A stretch of 64,000 nucleotides of DNA, from positions 62,001-126,000 of the forward strand of contig NZ_AUZM01000003.1 in NCBI RefSeq assembly GCF_000478195.2. Reading direction: 5' to 3'. The stretch is from Lyngbya aestuarii BL J (GTDB lineage Bacteria > Cyanobacteriota > Cyanobacteriia > Cyanobacteriales > Microcoleaceae). The position numbers and the translations under genes are program-made. Below the pieces are notes generated by a model, which ran no database searches, was not told where the DNA came from, and saw only the letters and a program-made list of their open reading frames with translations. Shown piece after piece: positions 9,396 through 18,718 of the stretch. The first letter of the stretch is position 1. The number at the start of each line of letters is the position of its first letter.

Positions 9396-11557
9396 TCACC
9401 GAACAATATTAAGTCTGAACTAAGTTTTAAGGATTTATTTTTATTGAAATTCACTGCTATTTTAGCAGGACTGTGATCTCCAATTTTAACCGATAAAATT
9501 ATTGTATCAGAAGTAGCCGAAAACACATGAACATCAACCCCAAGAACTCGATCTTTTGCAGGAACCAAAACCCAAGCAAAACAAGTTGAAGTTTGTATTT
9601 GAGTTGAATACATCGCCGTTGGGTTCGGTTGCTTATGATTATACTTCCGACTCCACCAACCCTGAACCGGATTTTCTTGACCTTGAACCAAATTCACCGT
9701 CCAATCAAGAGTAGAAACAGGAATAATTTTCAGATTTCCTAACCCTTCATCCACAGAACCTACAGTATCTGCTTCAGTAACGACAGTACAATCTGGATGA
9801 AAATGCCATAGTGTTTCTATTTGACGGGGACGGTTCGTGAAAATTTGATCGACAACGACCCAGTATTGATCACGGAGATAGACAACCGCCCGAGTATGAG
9901 TAACTATTCCTGAAACCCCAATAAATCCAGCTTTAAAACAACCTCGGGCATAGTCTAACTCATCAGAAATACTATAGCTAATATTTGCCGTAAGCGGACG
10001 ATAAGTTTCCCGAATATCCATTTTTTGTCCACCGCCATCAACTAAAATCACATTATGACTGGCTGACCCTCGAAAATAATGCCAATAAGGACTGCGAACA
10101 TAACTATATCGACCACTATCAACTAATAAATCCCGTCCATAAGCAGCGACAGAAAGATGCAGTTTATCATTATGAATATGATAGTTAATTCCCATCGGCC
10201 CCATATCAAAAAATGCCCAGTGAGCTTGTTTATCCCAACCACTTCGCATCACCATTTGACCCGCCCAAGGAAAAATAATAGAAGGTCTGACCATCGGCTT
10301 TTGACCGTATTTTCCATGGGTAGTAATATAAGTCCAGTCTAATCGCTCATAACCAATTGCGGCTTTTTTGACAATGGTTTGATTATAATCTCTATCTGAG
10401 TCATTATTAAGAACACCATAGCCATCGGGACGCATTGAATAAGCCAAGTAACTCCACATCTGTTCTAAACGTTCTTGAAACAATGGGGGAACAGGCTGAC
10501 CTGATTGCAAGAGTAAATGAGCAAAACTCTGAAAATCATCCATTGTAACTCGGTGATAATGGCTTGTTAATTCCTTGTGAACTCCATCGGGATAGACCTG
10601 AATATTGATCTGGCTAACTAAATGATATTGAGCATATTTAAACCATTCTTGAGACTGTTTAAATTCCGGCCAGTATAAAGCAAGCGTTGCTAAACCATTC
10701 ATTTCTCGACACAACCAATTGGCTCCCCAAGCATGAAAATGTCGTAGATAATTAGCATGATCGGAAATACTTGATAACATCAGGATACAAGCCACAGGAG
10801 AAAAAGCTTCAATAGGTTGTAAACTATAAAAAACCGATGACCAATGGATCATGCGCCAAGCCACTTCTAACCCTCGCAATTGCGCCCAGGTCGATGTATT
10901 TGTTGATGATGAACTAGAAATAATCCCATCGATAATCTGATTATTTAAACAGCAAATATAGTCTAAATTATTCGTTTTTTTATAAGCAATTAACAAATCT
11001 ATTAAATGATAGTGACGATTGAGAAACCAAGCCCATTGTTCATCATCTTTTGGGCCTTTATATGACCAGTCTAAATGATGATCAGATAGACGGGGTACTT
11101 TCCCTGTCACTAATTGAAAGGTAAAGGTATCTTTGAGTAATAATTCAGGATCAGAATAATGGATAGTATTCGGTTTAACAGCAAGCTGATGTTGCCATAC
11201 TGTGGGATTATAATGACAGTAATATTCGAGTAACGCTTCACAAGCTTCTAACCAATTCCCTTTAGAGGTCGCTATTTTAACTGTTTGTAAACCTTCCGTG
11301 TCTAAGTTCAGACTCAAAAATATATTTTTAATTCGCTGGGGGTATAGTTCACAAATTTCTGGAAGTGAGATAGCACTCCAATCTGTTTTGTACTGATATC
11401 TAATTATTTTTTTTGCCGTATTAACTGACATCAGCCAGTTTTTAGTTAAAGGATATATACACTTAATTTTTATTTTTATTTTCGCTTTTTTTAAATAAGT
11501 TTTAGTCAGGTTTTTAAAATCTTTAAATCTTTCTGTATTAAACCAACTTTCAATCAT
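9320..11557 (-). CDS. Heparinase II/III family polysaccharide lyase
   Basis: 745 residues. The N-terminal two thirds are helical, of the (alpha/alpha) toroid type, with WRMIHW, HAWGANWLCREMNGL and GVHKELTSHYHRVTMDDF segments. The C-terminal heparinase II/III beta-sandwich begins near GINYHIHNDKLHLSVAAYGRDLLVDSGRYSY and includes the family hallmark GSASHNVILVDG. These enzymes cleave uronate-containing polysaccharides by beta-elimination and often sit in exopolysaccharide loci. No signal peptide is seen. The N-terminus is Lys/Ile-rich, and MSVNTAKKIIRYQYK, about 42 codons in, is an alternative start. The last 20 or so residues (GSVEERFQEL) may be aberrant, because the reading frame here overlaps a PEP-CTERM tail. 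Confidence 0.8.
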   Translation of the reverse strand: MIESWFNTERFKDFKNLTKTYLKKAKIKIKIKCIYPLTKNWLMSVNTAKKIIRYQYKTDWSAISLPEICELYPQRIKNIFLSLNLDTEGLQTVKIATSKGNWLEACEALLEYYCHYNPTVWQHQLAVKPNTIHYSDPELLLKDTFTFQLVTGKVPRLSDHHLDWSYKGPKDDEQWAWFLNRHYHLIDLLIAYKKTNNLDYICCLNNQIIDGIISSSSSTNTSTWAQLRGLEVAWRMIHWSSVFYSLQPIEAFSPVACILMLSSISDHANYLRHFHAWGANWLCREMNGLATLALYWPEFKQSQEWFKYAQYHLVSQINIQVYPDGVHKELTSHYHRVTMDDFQSFAHLLLQSGQPVPPLFQERLEQMWSYLAYSMRPDGYGVLNNDSDRDYNQTIVKKAAIGYERLDWTYITTHGKYGQKPMVRPSIIFPWAGQMVMRSGWDKQAHWAFFDMGPMGINYHIHNDKLHLSVAAYGRDLLVDSGRYSYVRSPYWHYFRGSASHNVILVDGGGQKMDIRETYRPLTANISYSISDELDYARGCFKAGFIGVSGIVTHTRAVVYLRDQYWVVVDQIFTNRPRQIETLWHFHPDCTVVTEADTVGSVDEGLGNLKIIPVSTLDWTVNLVQGQENPVQGWWSRKYNHKQPNPTAMYSTQIQTSTCFAWVLVPAKDRVLGVDVHVFSATSDTIILSVKIGDHSPAKIAVNFNKNKSLKLSSDLILFGECAVLRQGKVPLLAGGSVEERFQEL

Positions 11558-12058
11558 GATAACTTACCCTGGTTTTGATTTTTAATCTCAATAATTGATT
11601 ATTAAATCAATTATTATAATCAGTGAATAGAAAGACAATTACGTAAAGCTGAGAATATTTATAGATAGCACCCAAAGTGTGAATAACCCAAAAAAAGCTA
11701 TAAATTATAATCTTCAGTCTATCTCACAATATACAAAATTTGATAAAATCACAAGACTAACTCAAAAAAATTTACAATTTCATATCAAAAATTCTTGTTT
11801 TAAAGCTTATAAAAACCTCAATCTTACTTGATCAACATCTAAAGATCTAGGATGTATAGATAAATTAATAAAGAGATGACTTTTGATATTCTTAAAAAAT
11901 TAGAGTAAATCAAAGCTAAACTTTAGTGATCGCTAAAACTCATAACTACACTGTTGCCTGGAATGTGGTAAGTTGATGAAGCATTGTTTTTAGCCTGTAA
12001 AGCGATAACTTTTGTTAGACTTTAAATGAACCCATAAACCCTGTAATCCACAGTAGCA
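11558..12058. other. AT-rich spacer between divergent genes
   Basis: 500 bp, very AT-rich, separating the minus-strand heparinase gene from the plus-strand methyltransferase gene. It must hold both promoters. I see no tRNA, repeat family, clear operator or coding frame. Confidence 0.5.
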
Positions 12059-13288
12059 ATGACTGTTCAACCTCAAAATAACGGTAATGAGTCAAATTTA
12101 ATACTGCGTGAGTTCATAACTCAGCACATTAACAAAAGCCCAAATCAGCGTATCTCTTTCGCTGAATATATGAGTTGGGTTCTTTATCATCCTCAACAGG
12201 GATATTACGCTACCCCTCCAACTCGCATCGGCGCCTCTGGAGACTTTTTTACAGCGCCCCATTTGGGTAAGGACTTTGGAGAATTACTGGCTGAACAATT
12301 GGTGGAGATGTGGGAGGTTTTACATCAACCTCAGCCTTTTACTCTTGTAGAAATGGGCGCTGGACAAGGTATTCTCGCCGCAGATATCTTACAATACATT
12401 CAGCAACGGTATCCGCACTGTTTCAACGCTGTAGACTATATCATTATTGAAAAATCAGCCGCCCTCAAAGCAGAACAACAACAGAAACTCAGTGATCAAA
12501 TCGGTTCTTCCGTCTCGGTGCGTTGGTGTGAATGGGATGACATTCCTAACGATTCCATTACAGGCTGTTTCTTCTCCAACGAACTCGTAGATGCTTTACC
12601 TGTACACCAAGTCGTTGTTCGCAATCGTCAACTGCGAGAAATCTATGTTTCCCTTAACACGCACAGTGAGGGTAACAATAGCATTAACGCTTATTTTACG
12701 GAAATTGAGGCTGATTTGTCAACCCCCCAACTTCAAACCTATTTTGAAACGCTAAAAATTGACTTATTCTCTGATATTTATTCTGATGGATATCGGACTG
12801 AAATTAATTTGGCTGCACTCGATTGGATGACAACAGTTACGAACAAATTACAACAGGGATTTGTATTGACAATTGATTACGGTTATTCGGCTGAACGTTA
12901 TTATAGCCCAACTCGGGCGAGTGGAACATTACAATGTTACTATCAACATCGTCATCATAATAATCCTTATATCCATATTGGTCAACAAGATATCACCGCT
13001 CATGTTGATTTTACAGCCTTAGAAAAACAAGGAGAATTATTAGGATTAGAAGTTATTGGGTTTACCCAACAAGCCCTGTTTTTAATGGCATTAGGACTTG
13101 GCGATCGCATTGCGGCTATCTCTCAAACTCAAGGACAAAATTTATCCGAAGTTTTGCGAAGACGGGAAGCTTTACATTCTCTAATTAATCCGATGGGTTT
13201 AGGTAATTTTGGAGTTTTAATACAAAGTAAAGGATTAGCCACAGAAAATCCTATTCAACTCAAAGGTTTAACCATTCCTACACTTTAA
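12059..13288 (+). CDS. MidA/NDUFAF7-like SAM-dependent methyltransferase
   Basis: 409 residues of the DUF185 family. Hallmarks are the N-terminal block ISFAEYMSWVLYHPQQGYY, then IGASGDFFTAPHLGKDFGELLAEQL. The SAM-binding motif I is LVEMGAGQGILAADIL at about residue 97, followed by CFFSNELVDALPVH. The eukaryotic member (MidA/NDUFAF7) dimethylates an arginine of the 49-kDa complex I subunit. The cyanobacterial counterpart may act on the NDH-1 complex, but that substrate is inference. The start ATG has only a weak upstream ribosome site. The gene is convergent with the photolyase gene, only 5 bp from its end, so the two 3' ends are tightly packed. Confidence 0.88.
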   Translation: MTVQPQNNGNESNLILREFITQHINKSPNQRISFAEYMSWVLYHPQQGYYATPPTRIGASGDFFTAPHLGKDFGELLAEQLVEMWEVLHQPQPFTLVEMGAGQGILAADILQYIQQRYPHCFNAVDYIIIEKSAALKAEQQQKLSDQIGSSVSVRWCEWDDIPNDSITGCFFSNELVDALPVHQVVVRNRQLREIYVSLNTHSEGNNSINAYFTEIEADLSTPQLQTYFETLKIDLFSDIYSDGYRTEINLAALDWMTTVTNKLQQGFVLTIDYGYSAERYYSPTRASGTLQCYYQHRHHNNPYIHIGQQDITAHVDFTALEKQGELLGLEVIGFTQQALFLMALGLGDRIAAISQTQGQNLSEVLRRREALHSLINPMGLGNFGVLIQSKGLATENPIQLKGLTIPTL

Positions 13289-13293
13289 CATTC

Positions 13294-14799
13294 TTAAAAT
13301 CGACTACGCCAATTAACCGCCTGTTGATGAATCATTTGACGTTCATTTTCCGACATTTTATCCAAATGACGAAGAACCAAATTCATCCGCCCCAGAGACT
13401 TGAGTGTTTCCCGATGTCTATCGAGAAAATCCCAGTAAAAAATATTAAAAGGACAAGCTTTTTCGCCCGTCCGACTTCGAGGATTATAAACACAACCTTT
13501 GCAGTAATCGCTCATTTTATTAACATAATTCGCAGAAGCAGCATAGGGTTTAGAAGCCAGAATTCCGCCATCGGCAAATAACCCCATCCCAATCACATTA
13601 GTTTGCATAACCCAATCATAGGCATCAATAAAAACCGCATGAAACCAGTTTTCAACCTCTTGAGGGGAAAGTCCTGCAATTAAAGCAAAATTACTTAAGA
13701 TCATTAACCGTTGAATATGATGAGCATATCCTGTGTTTTCCACCTGAGACAACACTTGAGATAAACAATTCATATCCGTTTTTTCAGCATCCCAAAAAAA
13801 CTTCGGTAAAGATTGAGTATGATTGAAATAATTGTGTTGGGAATAATCAGCATCCATTAATTGATAAATCCCCTGCATATATTCTCGCCAACCGAGAACC
13901 TGACGAATAAATCCTTCTACACAATTTAGGGGTAAATTTTGCTGATAATAAGCAGTTTCTGCGGCTTGAATCACTTCTAATGGATTCAACAAACCTAAAT
14001 TCAAATAGGGAGACAATAAAGCGTGCCATAAAGTTTGTTCACCTGTAACCATTGCATCTTGATAAGCACCAAAATTAGGTAGACGTTCGGCGATAAAGGA
14101 TTGCAAAACTTTAAGTGCTTGTTGACGAGTGACTGCCCATCTAAACGGCTCTGTTTTCCCGTATAATGGAAGTGAAATTTGGTTAACCTGTTCAATAGTT
14201 GTCTGAGTTATTTCATCGGGTTCAAACCAAAGCGGATGAGGAGGATTTAACTTTACTTTAGGTGGTTTACGATTTTCTGAATCAAAATTCCAGCGATTAC
14301 CAATCGGTTGTTTATCCTCCATCAAAATATTAAATCGTTTGCGGCTTTCTCGATAAAAGTCTTCCATTAATAAACGTTTACGACCTTTTGACCATTGCTT
14401 AAACTCGATTTTCTTCCAAAGGAAATGGTTGTTTTCTAACCAATCGATTTGACAAGATAAGTTTAAATTTTGGATAAATTCCTGGAAAGGTCGATCATTG
14501 GGAATCATCACTCGCAACTGAGTAATTTGATGATCTTTAATCCATTTTTTGAGAGGAACTTCCACAGATTTTTCTGTAATAATATAAGTGACAGACCAAC
14601 CAGCCTCTCGCAATTCTGCTGCAAAATGTCGCATTGCTGACCAGACCAACACCAGTTTTTGGCGATGATCAGGTCTAACTCTGACAAATTCTAGAGATTC
14701 AATCAAAATAATCGGTATCTCAAAATCAGAGTCTGCACTTTGTAATGCAGCTTGTTGACTCCAAAGCTGATCTCCTAAAATCCAAATTCCTACTGTCAT
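13294..14799 (-). CDS. FeS-BCP type cryptochrome/(6-4) photolyase
   Basis: 501 residues from the ATG ending at 14799, preceded by CAGGAAA about 11 nt upstream. The upstream ATG at 14850 adds 17 poorly placed residues. The N-terminus (TVGIWILGDQLWSQQAAL) is the antenna domain of the prokaryotic FeS-bacterial cryptochrome/photolyase family. The FAD domain includes EGFIRQVLGWREYMQGIY and ANYVNKMSDYCKGC. Four cysteines, at 345, 433, 436 and 449, have exactly the spacing of the 4Fe-4S ligands known from Agrobacterium PhrB (88, 3 and 13 residues apart). The family repairs (6-4) photoproducts with light and carries FAD plus a lumazine-type antenna. Those cofactors are family knowledge, not visible here. 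Confidence 0.92.
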   Translation of the reverse strand: MTVGIWILGDQLWSQQAALQSADSDFEIPIILIESLEFVRVRPDHRQKLVLVWSAMRHFAAELREAGWSVTYIITEKSVEVPLKKWIKDHQITQLRVMIPNDRPFQEFIQNLNLSCQIDWLENNHFLWKKIEFKQWSKGRKRLLMEDFYRESRKRFNILMEDKQPIGNRWNFDSENRKPPKVKLNPPHPLWFEPDEITQTTIEQVNQISLPLYGKTEPFRWAVTRQQALKVLQSFIAERLPNFGAYQDAMVTGEQTLWHALLSPYLNLGLLNPLEVIQAAETAYYQQNLPLNCVEGFIRQVLGWREYMQGIYQLMDADYSQHNYFNHTQSLPKFFWDAEKTDMNCLSQVLSQVENTGYAHHIQRLMILSNFALIAGLSPQEVENWFHAVFIDAYDWVMQTNVIGMGLFADGGILASKPYAASANYVNKMSDYCKGCVYNPRSRTGEKACPFNIFYWDFLDRHRETLKSLGRMNLVLRHLDKMSENERQMIHQQAVNWRSRF

Positions 14800-15258
14800 T
14801 AAACTAATTTCCTGAAAATTTATAGTCAGAATATAAAAGATTTTAAACAAATATTTCTATCTTGTCATTACCCCTTCCCAAACTCTCTCTAAAATCCAGA
14901 AAATGATTAGGAATAAAAATCATAGACTGGGTTGCTAAAGAAGATCAGAAAATATTTTAATTGAAGGGATAAATTGTACGCAATTACAGTATTTTATCAC
15001 AACTAATATATGGTTTGGATGCAATTGAGGTTAATAAGGGTTACGATATAAAGAGAAAACTGAAAAATCACTTATCATAGAATTAGAACCTATAACCTCA
15101 CCGGATTAGGTTTGCACTCTCACCATAGAGTTAGTTAACTTCCTACTCACTCAACTTTTCAATTCACATCTCCCTTTTTCTAACTCTAGTCCTCGTTTAA
15201 TTTAGGTCAAGCTATTGGCCGATCATGCACCTTCAGTTCAAACAGTTTAGAACAGACC
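14800..15258. other. Spacer between divergent photolyase and kinase genes
   Basis: About 460 bp, AT-rich, containing the promoters of two divergent genes. No RNA gene, strong palindrome or coding frame was recognised. Confidence 0.5.
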
Positions 15259-17238
15259 ATGCCTAAACTCGGTCAATCCTCATTTCGTCGAATACTTCTG
15301 TCTCGGATTTTACTGCTAAGTGTTCCAGTTCTCCTTGTCGGAGAATATGTCACCTATCGGAAGGCGAGATCAGGTTTACTCGAAACTGCTCGTCTCAATT
15401 TAACTGAAAGCGCAGTTGAGATGGCACAAGATATTAACTACTGGGTAAAATCCCTCCAGTCTAATCTAATCTTAGCAACAGAAAGCACAATATTACAATC
15501 AGAACAGTCCAAAGATTATCAACAATTTATTAAAGAACTAGAACAACAACTTCCGACTCAAGTAAACTGTTTACAATTGGTGAATATTCAAACCAATCAG
15601 ATTCAAGCCAGTAGTTGTGGAAATCAAGCGATTATTGAAATTCCTCCGAACCTATGGGCTGAGACAAAATCTCAAGATCAGATATTAACCCCGACAAGCG
15701 TTTATATCCAAAATAGAGTGTTTGGTTCTCAATTTTCTCCCCTGACAAAACTTGAAAAATCACCCTCTATTCCTCCCTGGAACAATAAAATACAGCTTGT
15801 TTTTATGACTCCTGTTTATGTAACAGAATCCCCAAACTTAAATCAACTAAAATACGTTTTAATCTTAGAATCCTATTTGCCCTTATCCTCTAAAGACAGA
15901 CCCAAATCCTTAACAGGTTTTACAGTAGTTCTGGATGAAGCCGGTCGAATTATTGCTCATCCTGAACCTGAAAGAGTCGGAGTTAACATCAATGAGGAAA
16001 CTGATGGCCCCCGCCTTCAAAAGATCATTGATAGTGCATTATCTGGAGAGAAAGATTTTGTACATTTATTCTTTTTTGACCAACACGGGAATGAATTACT
16101 CGCTGGATATGGCGCAGTTTCCAGTCCAATTTCTCAGGACAAAGAAAGTCAATGGGTGATTTTAGCCGTCACCAGTTTAGATGATGCACTCTCCGGTTTA
16201 AAAGAAATCAACTCCGTTTTATTTTATTTAACGATTAGTTTAATTGCAGCTAGTATAATTGCAGCACTTTATTTATCTCGAGATTTAGCGCGTCCACTTG
16301 AACGATTGAGAGATTATGCTTTAACCATTAATAGCCGAAAATCACCTAGATCAATTCCTCAAAACTTAAAAATCAGAGAATTTATCCAACTCGGACAAGC
16401 GATTAGTATTATGGTTGAACGGCTACAATCAAGAGCATCTGCATTAGAACTCGCCACTAAAGAAGCTCAAATCGCCAATCAACTCAAAGATGAATTTTTA
16501 CGAATTATTTCTCACGAACTGAGAACCCCACTCAACGGTATTATTAATTCTCTCCAATTTCTCCGAGATGATTTGTGTGATACTCCTGAAGAAGAACAAC
16601 AATATTTAGACATGGCGAATCAATCAGCTTTGCATCTTTATAGTATTGTTAATGATATTTTAGATATTGCTCTCATTCAAGAAGGACAACTCTCCATTAC
16701 TCAAAAACCGGTAGACTTAGTTCAAATCATTCGAGAAGTAATCGCCACTCAAAGCTTAGAAATTCATCAAAAAGGTTTATCTTTAAAAGTACATCTTCAA
16801 GACCCGATCAAAGTCTGGGCTGACCCAGATAAACTGAAACAGGTTTTTCTCAATATTTTAAGTAATGCGGTTAAATTTACAAAAAAAGGTCGGATTATGA
16901 TCACTGCTGAAGTTCACCCCATCGTACAATGTGATCGAATATCCTATGAATCCTGTGAGGAGAAATTTCAAGCTGTTATTATCGTCCAAGATACCGGAAT
17001 CGGTATAGCGGTAGAAAAACAGGATAAACTCTTTCAACCCTTTGCTGTCGTTGATGGTTCAACCACTCGTGAGTTTGGTGGTATTGGCTTAGGATTAAGC
17101 ATTTCCCAAAGTTTAATGACCATGATGGGTGGTTCTATTGAACTTTATAGCAAAGGCGAAAATCAAGGAACCACAGTTACTCTGTTCATACCTGTCGCCC
17201 TATCCTCTTCTGAGACTAAGTTGTTTTCCAACCTGTGA
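15259..17238 (+). CDS. Membrane sensor histidine kinase with extracytoplasmic Cache-like domain
   Basis: 659 residues. A first transmembrane helix lies at about 12-30 (ILLSRILLLSVPVLLVGEYV). A periplasmic sensor of some 280 residues follows, whose distal part (GFTVVLDEAGRIIAHPEPERVGVNI) is typical of dCache domains. A second transmembrane helix lies at about 318-338, then a HAMP region. The HisKA box is FLRIISHELRTPLNG with phospho-accepting His419. The HATPase domain has N (LSNAVKFT), G1 (DTGIGI), F and G2 (GGIGLGLSI) boxes. It senses an external small ligand, not identifiable here, and phosphorylates a separate response regulator, since none is fused. There is no regulator gene next door, so the partner is orphaned. 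Confidence 0.92.
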   Translation: MPKLGQSSFRRILLSRILLLSVPVLLVGEYVTYRKARSGLLETARLNLTESAVEMAQDINYWVKSLQSNLILATESTILQSEQSKDYQQFIKELEQQLPTQVNCLQLVNIQTNQIQASSCGNQAIIEIPPNLWAETKSQDQILTPTSVYIQNRVFGSQFSPLTKLEKSPSIPPWNNKIQLVFMTPVYVTESPNLNQLKYVLILESYLPLSSKDRPKSLTGFTVVLDEAGRIIAHPEPERVGVNINEETDGPRLQKIIDSALSGEKDFVHLFFFDQHGNELLAGYGAVSSPISQDKESQWVILAVTSLDDALSGLKEINSVLFYLTISLIAASIIAALYLSRDLARPLERLRDYALTINSRKSPRSIPQNLKIREFIQLGQAISIMVERLQSRASALELATKEAQIANQLKDEFLRIISHELRTPLNGIINSLQFLRDDLCDTPEEEQQYLDMANQSALHLYSIVNDILDIALIQEGQLSITQKPVDLVQIIREVIATQSLEIHQKGLSLKVHLQDPIKVWADPDKLKQVFLNILSNAVKFTKKGRIMITAEVHPIVQCDRISYESCEEKFQAVIIVQDTGIGIAVEKQDKLFQPFAVVDGSTTREFGGIGLGLSISQSLMTMMGGSIELYSKGENQGTTVTLFIPVALSSSETKLFSNL

Positions 17239-17317
17239 TGCAGTTTCTAACATTAATCGGAAGCAAGAGAGAAAAGACAGAAGTAAACGCTGACAATGTG
17301 CTATAGTTATTAGTTGT

Positions 17318-17389
17318 GCCGATGTGGCTCAGTGGTAGAGCGGCGCACTCGTAATGCGTAGGTCAGGGGTTCAAATCCCCTCATCGGCT
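17318..17389 (+). tRNA. trnT: tRNA-Thr (anticodon CGU)
   Basis: 72 nt with acceptor GCCGATG/CATCGGC, D-arm GCTC...GAGC, anticodon stem GCGCA/TGCGT, loop CTCGTAA (anticodon CGT) and T-arm AGGGG-TTCAAAT-CCCCT. CCA is not encoded. A T-rich stretch follows directly and may terminate it. Confidence 0.97.
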
Positions 17390-17501
17390 TCTTTTTTAAA
17401 TAATAGTTTCAGAAGTGACTTGTCTAGAACTTGTGATCAATTGTAAGCTGGATAAAAGTTAGAGACTGACACCGAAATCAAGCCAGGGATAGAGATAGAA
17501 G

Positions 17502-18695
17502 TTAAACGGGGTAATTCCCAGCTTTTCGGTAGCTTATCGAATTCTCTGTCCTCTTTTTAGAGTATTTCCTCACCTCCTCCATCTCTACAGCTAAGGTGAT
17601 AATTTGGGTGAACTGTAGGGAATTAAAATTATTATCACTAATCAAAATTAGCGATCGCCGACCATCAGACAGTATTGAACCCCAGGTTAAGCCTTCGATA
17701 TTGTCTAAACGAAGGTTCAATGTATTCAAATTCAACAACAGGGTTTTGCGAACTGGAGATAAATCCGCAATTTCACCTTGAAGGCGATCTATTCCCTGAA
17801 TGCGATCGGCTGCATCTAAAGAGAGTTTAAATAATTTTATCGTATTTCCAACACCAAGTGCAAAAGAACGTTCTAAAGCCAGTAAATGATTTTCATCCAA
17901 GGCTAGCAGATCCACTAAACCATTAATCTGAAAATTGGTTGGGAAACGGGGTGCGGTGACAATAGGATCGGTAATGTAGAGAAATTCTTGATCGGGTTGA
18001 CCCGTCTCCATATTATATCTTAAAATTCGACAAGGACTTCCTGCTGTTGGACTCGCAGTTTTTCCATCCTGAACCAGTGCATTTTCTGTCGCGGTAAAGA
18101 GATAATGTTGATCGGGAGTTAGGGTTAAACTTTCTAACGCTAAATTATTGCGAATTCCCCATTCTTTTTCCTCAACAGTAGCCTGAAATTTATCAGGAAT
18201 GGGAAAGCTTCTGATTTCTTGTCCATCGAGGGAAAATTCTTTAATAAAAGGGGGTTGCGATCGCTGAACATCTCCTTCTGAGGAAATCAATACACTGTCT
18301 CCTGTAAATGCAATTCCTTCGGGATCTAAACTCATTGCAGGAAAGGGTTCACCGAGAGAATTGAGTAAAGTTATTTCGTCAATAATATTAACACCATCGG
18401 CAGAAAGGGTATCTGAACTCAAGTCAATTTTCAGAGTATAAAATCGAGCGGGTGCTTTACTGCTGCGATCATCAGAAATTGCATAATAAACTTGTTGATC
18501 GGGGCTGTAAGTAATTCCTGATAATCCTCCAACTTCAGTTTCTTCAAATAAAAATCCGGTTGGAAAAATAACTTGTCCGATCAAATCAAACCTGATATCT
18601 GTGGCTAAAGTCATTTTTGATGGATTGATCAAAATGGCGATCAGAATTAACCATCCACAGATTAAAATCAGAATAGAGTTTACTTTTGCATTCAT
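17502..18695 (-). CDS. Esterase-like activity of phytase family protein
   Basis: 397 residues with an N-terminal hydrophobic export signal (SILILICGWLILIAILINP), so periplasmic or membrane-anchored. The body matches the phytase-like esterase family (PF13449): EVGGLSGITYSPDQQVYYAISDDR, DPEGIAFTGDSVLISSEGDV, NLALESLTLTPDQHYLFTATENAL and NIEGLTWGSILSDGRRSLILISDNNFN, read here as separate short blades of a beta-propeller. Activity on phytate is not established for most members. It begins 23 bp after the stop of the RecB-like nuclease gene on the same strand and is probably co-transcribed, though the functions look unrelated. The last 20 or so residues (KKRTENSISYRKAG) are basic and may be a poorly conserved extension. 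Confidence 0.8.
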   Translation of the reverse strand: MNAKVNSILILICGWLILIAILINPSKMTLATDIRFDLIGQVIFPTGFLFEETEVGGLSGITYSPDQQVYYAISDDRSSKAPARFYTLKIDLSSDTLSADGVNIIDEITLLNSLGEPFPAMSLDPEGIAFTGDSVLISSEGDVQRSQPPFIKEFSLDGQEIRSFPIPDKFQATVEEKEWGIRNNLALESLTLTPDQHYLFTATENALVQDGKTASPTAGSPCRILRYNMETGQPDQEFLYITDPIVTAPRFPTNFQINGLVDLLALDENHLLALERSFALGVGNTIKLFKLSLDAADRIQGIDRLQGEIADLSPVRKTLLLNLNTLNLRLDNIEGLTWGSILSDGRRSLILISDNNFNSLQFTQIITLAVEMEEVRKYSKKRTENSISYRKAGNYPV

Positions 18696-18718
18696 GTATT
18701 TTGAACTACAGCTTTAAA

